Shown here piece by piece: positions 6,471 to 13,484 of a DNA stretch of 14,007 nucleotides (positions within the stretch are counted from its first letter, which is position 1; the number at the start of each line of letters is the position of its first letter). The stretch covers positions 1 through 14,007 of the forward strand of contig JAVBNA010000046.1 of the NCBI GenBank assembly GCA_031551875.1, in the 5' to 3' direction. Source of the stretch: JAVBNA01 sp031551875 (GTDB lineage Bacteria > Bacillota > Clostridia > Oscillospirales > Acutalibacteraceae). The notes beneath the pieces were generated by a model. It made no database searches. It saw nothing but the letters and a program-made list of their open reading frames with translations, and was not told where the DNA came from. Made by a program: the position numbers and the translations under genes.

Positions 6471-8431
6471 TTACTTTCCTTTAACTTCTGAATTCTGTCT
6501 CTCAGGTACGCGGCGTGTTCAAATTCAAGCAGCTTGGCCGCCGCCTTCATTTCCTTGGTCAGCTGTTCGATCAGCTTCTCACGCTCTGCGCGCGACAGCT
6601 TTTTGTCATGCTTCCTGCCCGATTCGACAGTGGACTTGCTGGAAATCTCCAGCACCTCGGCCACCTTTTTGGTGATGGTCTGCGGCACGATGCCGTGCTC
6701 CTCGTTGTAGGCCATCTGTATCGTGCGGCGGCGCTCGGTCTCGCGTATGGCACCCTCCATGGAGGGGGTCACGTGGTCGGCGTACATGATAACTTGACCC
6801 TCCGAATTGCGCGCGGCGCGCCCGATGGTCTGGATAAGAGACCTCTCCGAACGCAGAAAGCCCTCCTTGTCGGCGTCCAGAATCGTGACCAGCGACACCT
6901 CGGGAATGTCGAGACCCTCGCGCAGCAGGTTGATTCCCACCAGCACGTCGAACTCGCCCAGACGCAGGTCACGGATGATTTCCATGCGCTCGACCGTGTC
7001 GATGTCGTGATGCATATAGCGCACCCTGATGCCGAAGCCCTCGAAATAAGCGGTCAGATCCTCGGCCATCTTCTTGGTGAGCGTGGTCACCAGCACGCGC
7101 TGTTTCTTCTCGACGCGCAGGTTGATCTCTGAGATCAGGTCGTCGATCTGCCCCTCGGTGGGCTTGACGATGATCTCGGGGTCAATCAGCCCGGTCGGGC
7201 GGATGACCTGTTCAACAACCTGGGCGCTCTTCTCCCGCTCGAAGGGGCCGGGGGTGGCGCTGACGAAAACCACCTGGTTGACCCGCTCGTAGAATTCGTC
7301 AAAGCACAGCGGCCGGTTGTCAAAGGAGGACGGCAGTCGGAAGCCGTAGTTGACCAACGTTTCCTTGCGCGCGCGGTCGCCGGCGTACATGCCGCGCACC
7401 TGCGGCAGGGAGACGTGCGACTCGTCCACGAAGAGCAGAAAGTCGTCGGGGAAATAATCAAACAGCGTGAAGGGCGGAGAGCCGGCCGGACGACCCGACA
7501 GCACGCGCGAATAGTTCTCAATGCCGCTGCAAAAGCCGATCTCGGACAGCATCTCAATGTCGTACCGGGTTCGCTGTTCAATGCGCTGCGCCTCAATCAG
7601 CTTGTCATTCTCCTTAAAGAATTTGACCCGCTCCTCCATCTCCCTCTCCAGATCCAGCAGGGCGGCCTGAAGCTTGTCCTTGGGCACGATGTAGTGGGAG
7701 GCGGGATAAATCGCCACATGATTCAGGATCGCCTTGACCTCGCCGGTCAACGTGTTGATCTCACAGATGCGCTCCACCTCGTCGCCGAAAAACTCGACGC
7801 GGATCGCGTTCTCGCCGCTGTAGGCAGGGAACACCTCCACCACGTCCCCGCGCACGCGGAATTTGTTGCGGACGAAGTTGATGTCGTTGCGGTCGTACTG
7901 AAGCTCCACCAGTTTGTACAGCAGCTGGTCGCGCTCCTTCTTCATACCGGGGCGCAGGGAGATGATCATGTTGCGGTAGTCGATCGGGTCGCCCAGGCTG
8001 TAGATGCAGGACACCGACGCCACGATGATGACATCCCGCCGCTCGGACAGCGAAGCGGTGGCCGAATGACGCAGCTTGTCGATTTCGTCGTTGATGGCCG
8101 AGTCCTTCTCAATGTAGGTGTCGGTGCCCGGAATGTAGGCCTCCGGCTGGTAGTAATCGTAGTAGGACACAAAGTATTCCACCGCGTTTTCCGGGAAAAA
8201 CTCTTTGAACTCGCTGCACAGCTGGGCGGCGAGCGTCTTATTGTGCGCGAGCACCAGCGTCGGCCGGTTGACTTTTTCGATGACGTTGGCCATCGTGAAG
8301 GTTTTGCCCGACCCGGTCACGCCCAGCAGCGCCTGCTCGCGGTATCCGTTATTCAGCCCGTCCACCAGCTGTGTAATCGCCTTGGGCTGGTCGCCGGTGG
8401 GTTTGTAGCCCGATACAAGTTTAAAGTCCAT
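6467..8431 (-). CDS. uvrB: UvrB, excinuclease ABC subunit B
   Basis: UvrB is the central subunit of nucleotide excision repair. It receives damaged DNA from UvrA, verifies the lesion and recruits UvrC to cut on both sides. The 654-residue protein is complete. Walker A GVTGSGKT spans residues 38-44 with G37 before it. The damage-probing beta-hairpin region SYYDYYQPEAYIPGTDTY lies at 89-106. The helicase motif VDESH, the INLLREGLDIPEV block, the QTIGRAARN motif and a C-terminal UVR domain (EFEHAAYLRDRI) for UvrC contact follow in order. The ATG at 8431 has GGGAGG five bases before it. The gene starts 21 bases after the radC stop and overlaps uvrA by four bases, so the three genes are almost certainly translated from one message. 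uvrC is not in this window. Confidence 0.98.
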   Translation of the reverse strand: MDFKLVSGYKPTGDQPKAITQLVDGLNNGYREQALLGVTGSGKTFTMANVIEKVNRPTLVLAHNKTLAAQLCSEFKEFFPENAVEYFVSYYDYYQPEAYIPGTDTYIEKDSAINDEIDKLRHSATASLSERRDVIIVASVSCIYSLGDPIDYRNMIISLRPGMKKERDQLLYKLVELQYDRNDINFVRNKFRVRGDVVEVFPAYSGENAIRVEFFGDEVERICEINTLTGEVKAILNHVAIYPASHYIVPKDKLQAALLDLEREMEERVKFFKENDKLIEAQRIEQRTRYDIEMLSEIGFCSGIENYSRVLSGRPAGSPPFTLFDYFPDDFLLFVDESHVSLPQVRGMYAGDRARKETLVNYGFRLPSSFDNRPLCFDEFYERVNQVVFVSATPGPFEREKSAQVVEQVIRPTGLIDPEIIVKPTEGQIDDLISEINLRVEKKQRVLVTTLTKKMAEDLTAYFEGFGIRVRYMHHDIDTVERMEIIRDLRLGEFDVLVGINLLREGLDIPEVSLVTILDADKEGFLRSERSLIQTIGRAARNSEGQVIMYADHVTPSMEGAIRETERRRTIQMAYNEEHGIVPQTITKKVAEVLEISSKSTVESGRKHDKKLSRAEREKLIEQLTKEMKAAAKLLEFEHAAYLRDRIQKLKESK

Positions 8432-8452
8432 GCTTCCTCCCTTGCGGTTTCC

Positions 8453-9190
8453 TTATCGTTCTTCCTCAAACAAATATTCCAGACCGGCGGTTTCGTGCAG
8501 CGACACGAAGTCCCCGTCGGCAAAGATCATATGGTCGTACAGCTGCACACCGATAAACTGGATCGCGTGACAGAGCTTTTTCGTGGTCTCCAGATCCCCC
8601 TTGGAGGGAAGCGCCAGCCCGCTTGGATGGTTGTGGGCGATGATCGCCCCCGCCGCGTCATAGGTCGAGCAGATGGAGATGATCTCCTTCATGTTGACGT
8701 CCACCGCATGGATTGAGCCCTCCCGCACGACGTCACAGTAGAGCACCTTGCCCTTGGAGTCGAGCAGCAGCAGCACTATGGCCTCCACCCGCCGTCCGAT
8801 GAATTTACTTCCCAGGAGCCGCGCGGCATCCTCGGTTCCGTTGACAATGCGCACACCGCGCGCCTGGTCATCCATGTATACACGGCACAGCTCGGGCAGC
8901 AGCTTTAAAAAGGTCGCCGCGCTCTCCCCCACGCCCGGCACTTTGCAAAGTTCCTCATACGGCGCGTCCAGCACGCCCGAAAGACTCCCGAACCGGTCGA
9001 TCAGCGCGTGGGCAGTTTCATTGGTGTCGCGGCGCGGGATCCCGTAAAAGAGGAGTAGCTCCATGATGTTGTGCACTTCAAATTTGTCGAGCCCCTCCCG
9101 GCGGAAACGCGCACGCAGACGGTCTCTGTGCCCGTCATGCATAGCGCCGGTTGCGGACCCGGATTTTTTTTGGTTTTTTTGGTATTCCAT
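8453..9190 (-). CDS. radC: RadC family JAB-domain protein
   Basis: The 245-residue protein matches the RadC/DUF2466 family: an N-terminal helix-hairpin-helix region (LCKVPGVGESA, residues 81-91) and a C-terminal JAB/MPN domain. The metalloprotease-like motif is complete: H186, H188, S196 and D199, in HNHPSG plus seven-residue spacing, with a likely acidic partner at E136. The family was named for DNA repair, but its actual activity is unsettled, and later work did not support the original repair role in Escherichia coli. GAGG eight bases before the ATG at 9190 is a good ribosome site. A terminator separates it from mreB upstream, so a promoter should lie in 9191-9260; I see only weak candidates. 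It leads the radC-uvrB-uvrA unit, which links it by position to excision repair. Confidence 0.95.
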   Translation of the reverse strand: MEYQKNQKKSGSATGAMHDGHRDRLRARFRREGLDKFEVHNIMELLLFYGIPRRDTNETAHALIDRFGSLSGVLDAPYEELCKVPGVGESAATFLKLLPELCRVYMDDQARGVRIVNGTEDAARLLGSKFIGRRVEAIVLLLLDSKGKVLYCDVVREGSIHAVDVNMKEIISICSTYDAAGAIIAHNHPSGLALPSKGDLETTKKLCHAIQFIGVQLYDHMIFADGDFVSLHETAGLEYLFEEER

Positions 9191-9263
9191 ATAGTATACC
9201 TCATTTTCTTATATTTGAAAAGCAAAATAAGGAAACATCCGTTTGGTGCACAGGGTAAAAACA

Positions 9264-9287
9264 AGGGCAGACATGAAAGCCTGCCCT
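9264..9287 (-). terminator. Intrinsic terminator after mreB
   Basis: On the minus strand AGGGCAG, a 10-base loop and CTGCCCT are followed by TGTTTTT, about 16 bases after the mreB stop codon. The stem is only seven base pairs, but the T-run is clear. It separates mreB from the radC-uvrB-uvrA unit. Confidence 0.8.
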
Positions 9288-9302
9288 CCGCTCTGATCAG
9301 TA

Positions 9303-10322
9303 TTACTCACTGATCAGCGGATTGGTGATGCCATAGGTTCCCGTAACGTCGTCAATGTATTTCAGCGCCTTGCCGCAACCCAGCACAACGCAGTCCTGCG
9401 GGTTCTCCGCGACGTGCACGTCCAGCCTGGTTTTTTTGGAGATCAGCATGTCAAATCCGTGAATCTGCGCGCTGCCGCCGGTCAGGTAAATGCCGTCGGT
9501 ATAAACGTCGGACACAAGCTCGGGCGGTGTTTCCTCCAGCATGTTCTGCACGGCGCTGACGATGGTTTTGGCCGGCTCGAGCATCGCCTCGAGCATCTCG
9601 TCGCTGGACACGTCCACCCATTGCGGAAGCCCGGTGAGCGCGTTGCGCCCCTTGACTCGGTACTGCCGCGGCTCATCAAAGGGATACAGGCAGCCGATGG
9701 CCTTTTTGACCTCCTCAGCCATGCGGTCGCCGATGTGGATGCTGTATTTACGGCGGACATATTTGATAATTGCGTCGTCAAAGGCCTTGCCCGCCACCTT
9801 GAGCGAATCGGAAATGGATATGCCCGACAGAGAGAGCACCGCCATATCGGTGGTCCCGCCGCCGATGTCCACGACCATACAGCCGTGGGGGCTGGAGATA
9901 TCCATACCCGCGCCGATCGCCGCCGCGACCGGCTCCTCAATCAGGCAAACCTTGCGTGCGCCCGCCGCCCGAATGGCGTCAAGCACCGCCCGGCGTTCCA
10001 CCTCGGTGATCTCGCCGGGAATGCACACGACCACACGCGGCATAAACACCATGGTGCCACACACTTTTTTGATAAAGTAGGTGATCATCTGCTCAGTCAG
10101 CCCATAGTCGGAGATCACGCCGCCCTTCATCGGGTAGAGCACAGAAAAGCGCTCAGACGTTTTCCCGATCATCTCATACGCCTGCTGTCCCACCGACATA
10201 ACCTCGTCGTTATATGTATCCAGCGTGACCACCGACGGTTCACGCAGCACAATCCCCGAGCCTGAAACATAAATCCGTATATAGGAAGAGCCCAAATCAA
10301 TTCCGATGTCGTTTCCTGCCAT
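9303..10322 (-). CDS. mreB: MreB/Mbl family rod-shape actin homologue
   Basis: The 339-residue protein is a bacterial actin of the MreB family, which polymerises under the membrane and guides lateral cell-wall synthesis. The actin-fold ATP-binding blocks are in order: phosphate-1 GIDLGSSYIRIY at residues 7-18, the EEPVAAAIGAG block near 130, phosphate-2 VVDIGGGTTDMAVL near 149, and the adenosine motif IYLTGGSAQIHG near 285. Length fits MreB. The ATG at 10322 follows AGGGGTG. No mreC or mreD is beside it, and a terminator follows directly, so it is monocistronic. It could be the main MreB or one of several paralogues (Mbl, MreBH), which many Firmicutes carry; sequence inspection alone cannot decide. 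radC sits next to mre genes in many Firmicutes, and that link is kept here with the order changed. Confidence 0.95.
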   Translation of the reverse strand: MAGNDIGIDLGSSYIRIYVSGSGIVLREPSVVTLDTYNDEVMSVGQQAYEMIGKTSERFSVLYPMKGGVISDYGLTEQMITYFIKKVCGTMVFMPRVVVCIPGEITEVERRAVLDAIRAAGARKVCLIEEPVAAAIGAGMDISSPHGCMVVDIGGGTTDMAVLSLSGISISDSLKVAGKAFDDAIIKYVRRKYSIHIGDRMAEEVKKAIGCLYPFDEPRQYRVKGRNALTGLPQWVDVSSDEMLEAMLEPAKTIVSAVQNMLEETPPELVSDVYTDGIYLTGGSAQIHGFDMLISKKTRLDVHVAENPQDCVVLGCGKALKYIDDVTGTYGITNPLISE

Positions 10323-10372
10323 GCTTTTTCACCCCTGATCCTTTTCTGGAATTCTTCGCATTCTTTTATATG

Positions 10373-10378
10373 ATTATA
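10373..10378 (-). promoter_or_regulatory. Candidate -10 box for mreB
   Basis: A perfect TATAAT lies on the minus strand about 50 bases before the mreB start codon. I see no good -35 box at 16-18 bases upstream, so the promoter may be weak or need an activator. Confidence 0.4.
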
Positions 10379-10437
10379 CGCACATTGATTTTCTGCGCTG
10401 TTTTCATCTTTAAAAACCTATTATACTGCATCGTTCG

Positions 10438-10470
10438 AGAGATTACAACCACTTACCGCGAGAAATCTCT
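10438..10470. repeat. Inverted repeat in the mreB/kinase divergent region
   Basis: AGAGATT (10438-10444) and AATCTCT (10464-10470) are perfect complements around a 19-base spacer. No T-run follows on either strand. It lies in the 235-base intergenic region between two divergent genes, outside the kinase promoter boxes, and could be a regulator site or chance. Confidence 0.4.
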
Positions 10471-10496
10471 TTATAAAAGTTTGTGAACTATAAAAA

Positions 10497-10525
10497 TTGA
10501 CTTTGCATTCTTAGAATGATAAAAT
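10497..10525 (+). promoter_or_regulatory. Sigma-A promoter of the kinase gene with a palindrome in its spacer
   Basis: TTGACT (10497-10502) and TAAAAT (10520-10525) are separated by 17 bases, giving a start near 10532 and a leader of about 26 bases. The spacer contains the perfect inverted repeat CATTCT-T-AGAATG at 10506-10518, placed where a repressor or activator could act. AGAATG recurs at 10541-10546 in the leader. Confidence 0.75.
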
Positions 10526-10557
10526 GACAGTATTATTGTAAGAATGGAGTCACCGCT

Positions 10558-12396
10558 TTGAACAAAAAAAATCACCGTAAAAATATCTTAATCACAGCAT
10601 TTGCGGGCTCCGCACTAGCAATCCTTTTAATCGCAATTCTTTGCAGGTCTTTTTTTACCACCTCCCTGTCGATCATGGATCACAGCATGAAGGGTCAGCT
10701 CATCTCCACGGGGAAGCTGGCGCGCACGATGGTGCCCGCTGATCTGCTGGCTCAGTTTACCGAACCGGAGGACGCGCAAAACCCGCGTTATGAAGAAATC
10801 CGACAGAGCTTACAGGACTTTGCGGAGGAAATGAAGGTCACCTATGTCTATGTGGTGCGCCGCCTGCCCGGCAACACCGGACAGTACGTCTTTGACAGCG
10901 ATCCGGACGCGTCCGGACGCAAGCAGCTGGGCGACACCGACCCCATGGAGGACTTCCTGATCGAGGTCTTTGAGACGGGCGAAACAAAAACCAGCACGCT
11001 CGGAGAATATTCCTCCGGCTGGGAAGGGCTGAGCACCGCCTTTGTACCTGTTTTTGACCAGAATGAGCGTGTGGTGGCCAGCGTGGGCATCGACCTGTAC
11101 GATGAGCAGGTACTCTTTATCACCAACATCATCAACTGGCTGTCTGTTTTGCTGATCATCGGGGTCGTGGCGGTCATCGTCAGCGGAATTTTGTCCCTGC
11201 TTTCCTTCCTGAACGCCGCCAATGAGGCCACCCGCGCCAGCAATTCCAAAAGTGAATTTCTGTCACGCATGAGTCATGAGATCCGAACACCCATGAACGC
11301 GATCATCGGCATGACTAAAATCGGGCAATCGTCCGGAGATATCTCCAAAATGCAGTACTGCCTCGGCAAGATCAGCGACGCCTCACAGCACCTTCTCAGT
11401 CTTATCAACGACGTCCTGGACATGTCCAAGATTGAGGCCGACAAGCTTGAGCTGATTGAGGAGCCCTTTGACTTTGAGCGGATGCTGCAAAACGTCTTGA
11501 CTGTCACCACCGTCCGGGCAGAGGAAAAGCAAATAACCCTGCAGGTCAATGTCGATCCCGACATCCCAAGCAAGCTGTCGGGCGATGAGCTTCGGCTGTC
11601 ACAGGTGATCACAAATCTGCTCTGCAACGCCATTAAATTCACCCCCGAGGAGGGCCATATTCAATTCAATGTCACACAGCTGGAACCGCCCGGTGAGCAG
11701 GAACGTCTGCTCCACTTCGAGATAATCGATCAAGGCATCGGCATCAGCCCCGAGCAACAAGCCCGTCTGTTCCGCTCCTTTGAACAGGCCGATCGGAGCA
11801 CGACCCGCCGTTTCGGCGGAACCGGGCTGGGGCTGGCGATCGCAAAAAAACTCGTGGATATGATGGGCGGCACAATCAGCGTAACCAGCGCACTCGGCCA
11901 GGGCAGCACGTTTTATTTCACCGTCCCGATGCGCTGCGCCCTCAATTTTACCTTCCCCGGTGCACCTGGGGAGACCCCGCAGGAAAACGCCGAAGGGGCG
12001 TGGCCGACCTTCAGCGGACGCACCCTGCTCCTTGTCGAGGACATCGACATCAACCGGGAAATCGCCGTTACCCTGCTGGAGGACTTGCAGCTCACCATTG
12101 ACTGCGCCGAAAATGGCCAGGAGGCCGTGCGCCTGTTTTCTGCACAGCCGGGCCGATATGACCTGATTCTGATGGACGTGCAAATGCCGGTCATGGACGG
12201 GCTGGAAGCCACACGTCAGATCCGCGCGCTGGACACACCGTATGCGTCGGCCGTCCCCATCGTCGCTATGACGGCCAACGCTTTCAAGGACGATGTCGAC
12301 GCCTGTAAGCGCGCCGGTATGCTCGACCATATCGGCAAGCCCATTGACCCGGACGAACTTTATGCCAAGGTTATTAACTATTTAACCAAAAAATAA
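10558..12396 (+). CDS. Hybrid sensor histidine kinase with receiver domain
   Basis: This is a 612-residue membrane sensor. Transmembrane helix 1 is near residues 10-30 and helix 2 near 187-217; they enclose an extracellular domain of about 155 residues with a Cache/PAS-like end (FVPVFDQNERVVASVGIDLY). The cytoplasmic part has a HisKA domain with phospho-acceptor H240 (in SHEIRTPMNAI), an HATPase domain with the N box at N357, DQGIGIS at D391 and GGTGLGLA at G420, and a C-terminal receiver with the LLVED acidic pocket and phospho-acceptor D540 in LMDVQMPVMDG. It has no DNA-binding output domain, so it should pass phosphate to an unlinked histidine phosphotransfer protein and regulator. The signal is unknown. 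The TTG start at 10558 is supported by GGAG eight bases before it and a promoter; TTG opens MNKKNHRKN. A lipoprotein gene follows after 31 bases. Confidence 0.93.
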   Translation: MNKKNHRKNILITAFAGSALAILLIAILCRSFFTTSLSIMDHSMKGQLISTGKLARTMVPADLLAQFTEPEDAQNPRYEEIRQSLQDFAEEMKVTYVYVVRRLPGNTGQYVFDSDPDASGRKQLGDTDPMEDFLIEVFETGETKTSTLGEYSSGWEGLSTAFVPVFDQNERVVASVGIDLYDEQVLFITNIINWLSVLLIIGVVAVIVSGILSLLSFLNAANEATRASNSKSEFLSRMSHEIRTPMNAIIGMTKIGQSSGDISKMQYCLGKISDASQHLLSLINDVLDMSKIEADKLELIEEPFDFERMLQNVLTVTTVRAEEKQITLQVNVDPDIPSKLSGDELRLSQVITNLLCNAIKFTPEEGHIQFNVTQLEPPGEQERLLHFEIIDQGIGISPEQQARLFRSFEQADRSTTRRFGGTGLGLAIAKKLVDMMGGTISVTSALGQGSTFYFTVPMRCALNFTFPGAPGETPQENAEGAWPTFSGRTLLLVEDIDINREIAVTLLEDLQLTIDCAENGQEAVRLFSAQPGRYDLILMDVQMPVMDGLEATRQIRALDTPYASAVPIVAMTANAFKDDVDACKRAGMLDHIGKPIDPDELYAKVINYLTKK

Positions 12397-12427
12397 CTGA
12401 AACCTGTGAAAATAGGAGGTATATTCC

Positions 12428-12919
12428 ATGAGGCGCTTTTCATCGCTGTTCCTGTCGGTCGTTATGCTCCTGATGTGTCTGGGAGCCCTGTCCGGCTGTA
12501 AAAAGGACGACGCCCCCGCCAACTTCGACTCTCCCCAGACCGCCGTGGAGGCTCTGTACCGTTCCATGAACGGCACAAGTGTCGAGGACTTCCTGTCCTG
12601 TTACCCGCCTACGATTCATGATTATGTTCTGGAACAGATGGGTGGAAAAGAGGCGCTGGAGCAGCGTCTGAAGGAAAGCAAGGACACGCTTGAGATCAAT
12701 TGTCATACAGTTGTCGGGCCTGCCGAGGACGAAAAAGCCGAAGCGGAAGAAAAATGTGAGGAACTGAACACGTCTTACATCGTAAACGAAATCCCCCTCA
12801 CACTTGAGCAATACGCCTCGGTCATCTACTCGCTGTCGATAAACGGCCAACAGCAGGGACAGGATTTGACCCAGCCCTGCGGGATGGTTGACGGAAAATG
12901 GTACGTACTGTACGAATAA
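12428..12919 (+). CDS. Small lipoprotein, possibly NTF2-like
   Basis: The 163-residue protein has a lipoprotein signal: a basic start (MRR), a hydrophobic core at residues 7-20, and lipobox LSGC with lipidated C24. Mature residues 32-75 (PQTAVEALYRSMNGTSVEDF and onward) and the C-terminal DGKWYVLYE resemble small NTF2-like or DUF4878-like extracellular domains; this is pattern resemblance, not a firm assignment. An acidic, lysine-rich stretch lies near residues 97-110. Two cysteines other than C24 and the signal cysteine, C58 and C92, plus C110 and C151, could pair outside the membrane. The ATG has AGGAGGT seven bases upstream. It sits 31 bases after the kinase stop with no terminator between, so it is probably co-transcribed. 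It may be an accessory sensor or an output of the kinase; both are inference. Confidence 0.88.
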   Translation: MRRFSSLFLSVVMLLMCLGALSGCKKDDAPANFDSPQTAVEALYRSMNGTSVEDFLSCYPPTIHDYVLEQMGGKEALEQRLKESKDTLEINCHTVVGPAEDEKAEAEEKCEELNTSYIVNEIPLTLEQYASVIYSLSINGQQQGQDLTQPCGMVDGKWYVLYE

Positions 12920-12928
12920 TGTTTTGTA

Positions 12929-12944
12929 GTTGATTGCAATCAAC
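12929..12944. repeat. Perfect 16-bp palindrome
   Basis: GTTGATTGCAATCAAC is identical to its own reverse complement. It lies 10 bases after the lipoprotein stop codon and 20 bases before the terminator. No loop separates the halves, so a DNA-binding dimer site or a transposon target or scar is more natural than an RNA hairpin. Confidence 0.6.
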
Positions 12945-12963
12945 CATAACCCTTACAAAAAAA

Positions 12964-12999
12964 CGAGAGGCGCACGAAATTCGTGCGTCTCTTGTTTTT
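12964..12999. terminator. Bidirectional intrinsic terminator
   Basis: AGAGGCGCACGAA (12966-12978) pairs with TTCGTGCGTCTCT (12980-12992), with one wobble pair and possible extension by two more pairs. T5 follows at 12995-12999 on the plus strand, and a T7 run follows on the minus strand after CG. It ends both the kinase-lipoprotein unit and the leftward transposase-like gene, whose stop codon is at 13003. Confidence 0.9.
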
Positions 13000-13002
13000 G
13001 TA

Positions 13003-13356
13003 TTACGCTTCTCTGCGGGCCAGCTGCGGTTCCCGTACGTCGATCAGCGACAACTCGGGAAAGTTGAGCATGATCGCATTTGTCATTGCAACATCCTCAG
13101 TCGCAAGCATTTGCAGCGCGGGTTCTAAAATGCCCTCCCTGCGCCATTTGGTGTACCGCGCGTGAACCGACTGCCATGCCCCATACTCCTTGGGCAGCAT
13201 GCGCCACTGAGAGCCGGTGCACAGAATCCACAGGATTCCATTGAGCATGGTGCGGTTGTCCTTGCGGGGACGGCCCCGGCCGCCGCTCACTTCGGGAGGA
13301 AGCAACGGACGAATCTTACTCCACTGTTTTGCTGTCAGCTCATATCGTTTACTCAT
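13003..13356 (-). CDS. Solitary IS5-type transposase N-terminal (DUF4096-like) domain
   Basis: The 117-residue product starts MSKRYELTAKQW and continues RPLLPPEVSGGRGRPRKDNR, MLNGILWILCTGSQWRMLP and WQSVHARYTKWRREG. This matches the N-terminal helix-turn-helix domain (DUF4096) encoded by orfA of IS5/IS427-group elements. The C-terminal 40 residues (from about EPALQMLATEDV) do not resemble the usual continuation, and no DDE catalytic domain can follow because a terminator and the lipoprotein gene come next. I see no terminal inverted repeats. The frame stays open to a possible ATG at 13452, but the MSK start agrees with the family. The ribosome site is weak. It is either a truncated insertion-sequence relic or a stand-alone DNA-binding protein derived from one. 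It cannot transpose alone. Confidence 0.7.
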   Translation of the reverse strand: MSKRYELTAKQWSKIRPLLPPEVSGGRGRPRKDNRTMLNGILWILCTGSQWRMLPKEYGAWQSVHARYTKWRREGILEPALQMLATEDVAMTNAIMLNFPELSLIDVREPQLARREA

Positions 13357-13400
13357 AATTGATTCACACTCTTCACACGTTTTCACTGCTTTTTTGGGGA

Positions 13401-13430
13401 CGGGCCGCCGCATTTCCCCCCGGCGGCCCG
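13401..13430. repeat. GC-rich 10-bp hairpin
   Basis: CGGGCCGCCG and CGGCGGCCCG are perfect complements around a 10-base loop. The hairpin lies between the surface-protein stop codon (13485) and the transposase-like start (13356). For leftward transcripts no T-run follows, so it is at best a 3'-end stabilising stem. On the plus strand a T6 run begins about ten bases later. Confidence 0.6.
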
Positions 13431-13484
13431 CACTTTGGATTTTTTCAACCACTCGCTTATGGTTTAAACATTAACAGGTTCTTT

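Noticed and set aside
7415..8716. 433-codon open frame on the plus strand opposite uvrB and radC
   Set aside because: It is antisense to two clear genes, shows no recognisable domain, and has a composition expected of the reverse frame of GC-rich coding DNA.
9191..9205. TATACT box just before the radC start codon as a -10 element
   Set aside because: It would place the transcript start at or inside the start codon and lose the GAGG ribosome site; the -35 match is also poor.
9293..9317. Two CTGATCAG copies around the mreB stop codon
   Set aside because: The 8-base palindrome repeats only once, part of it is coding sequence, and a clear terminator already explains the region.
9414..10265. 283-codon plus-strand open frame opposite mreB
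   Set aside because: Its His- and Arg-rich composition is typical of an antisense reading of a conserved gene; no motif or ribosome site is seen.
10323..10557. Riboswitch or small RNA gene in the divergent region
   Set aside because: I find promoter boxes and short inverted repeats, but no known riboswitch core and no stem with a T-run.
13003..13452. A complete insertion sequence
   Set aside because: No terminal inverted repeats, target duplication or DDE catalytic domain can be seen; only the N-terminal domain is present.
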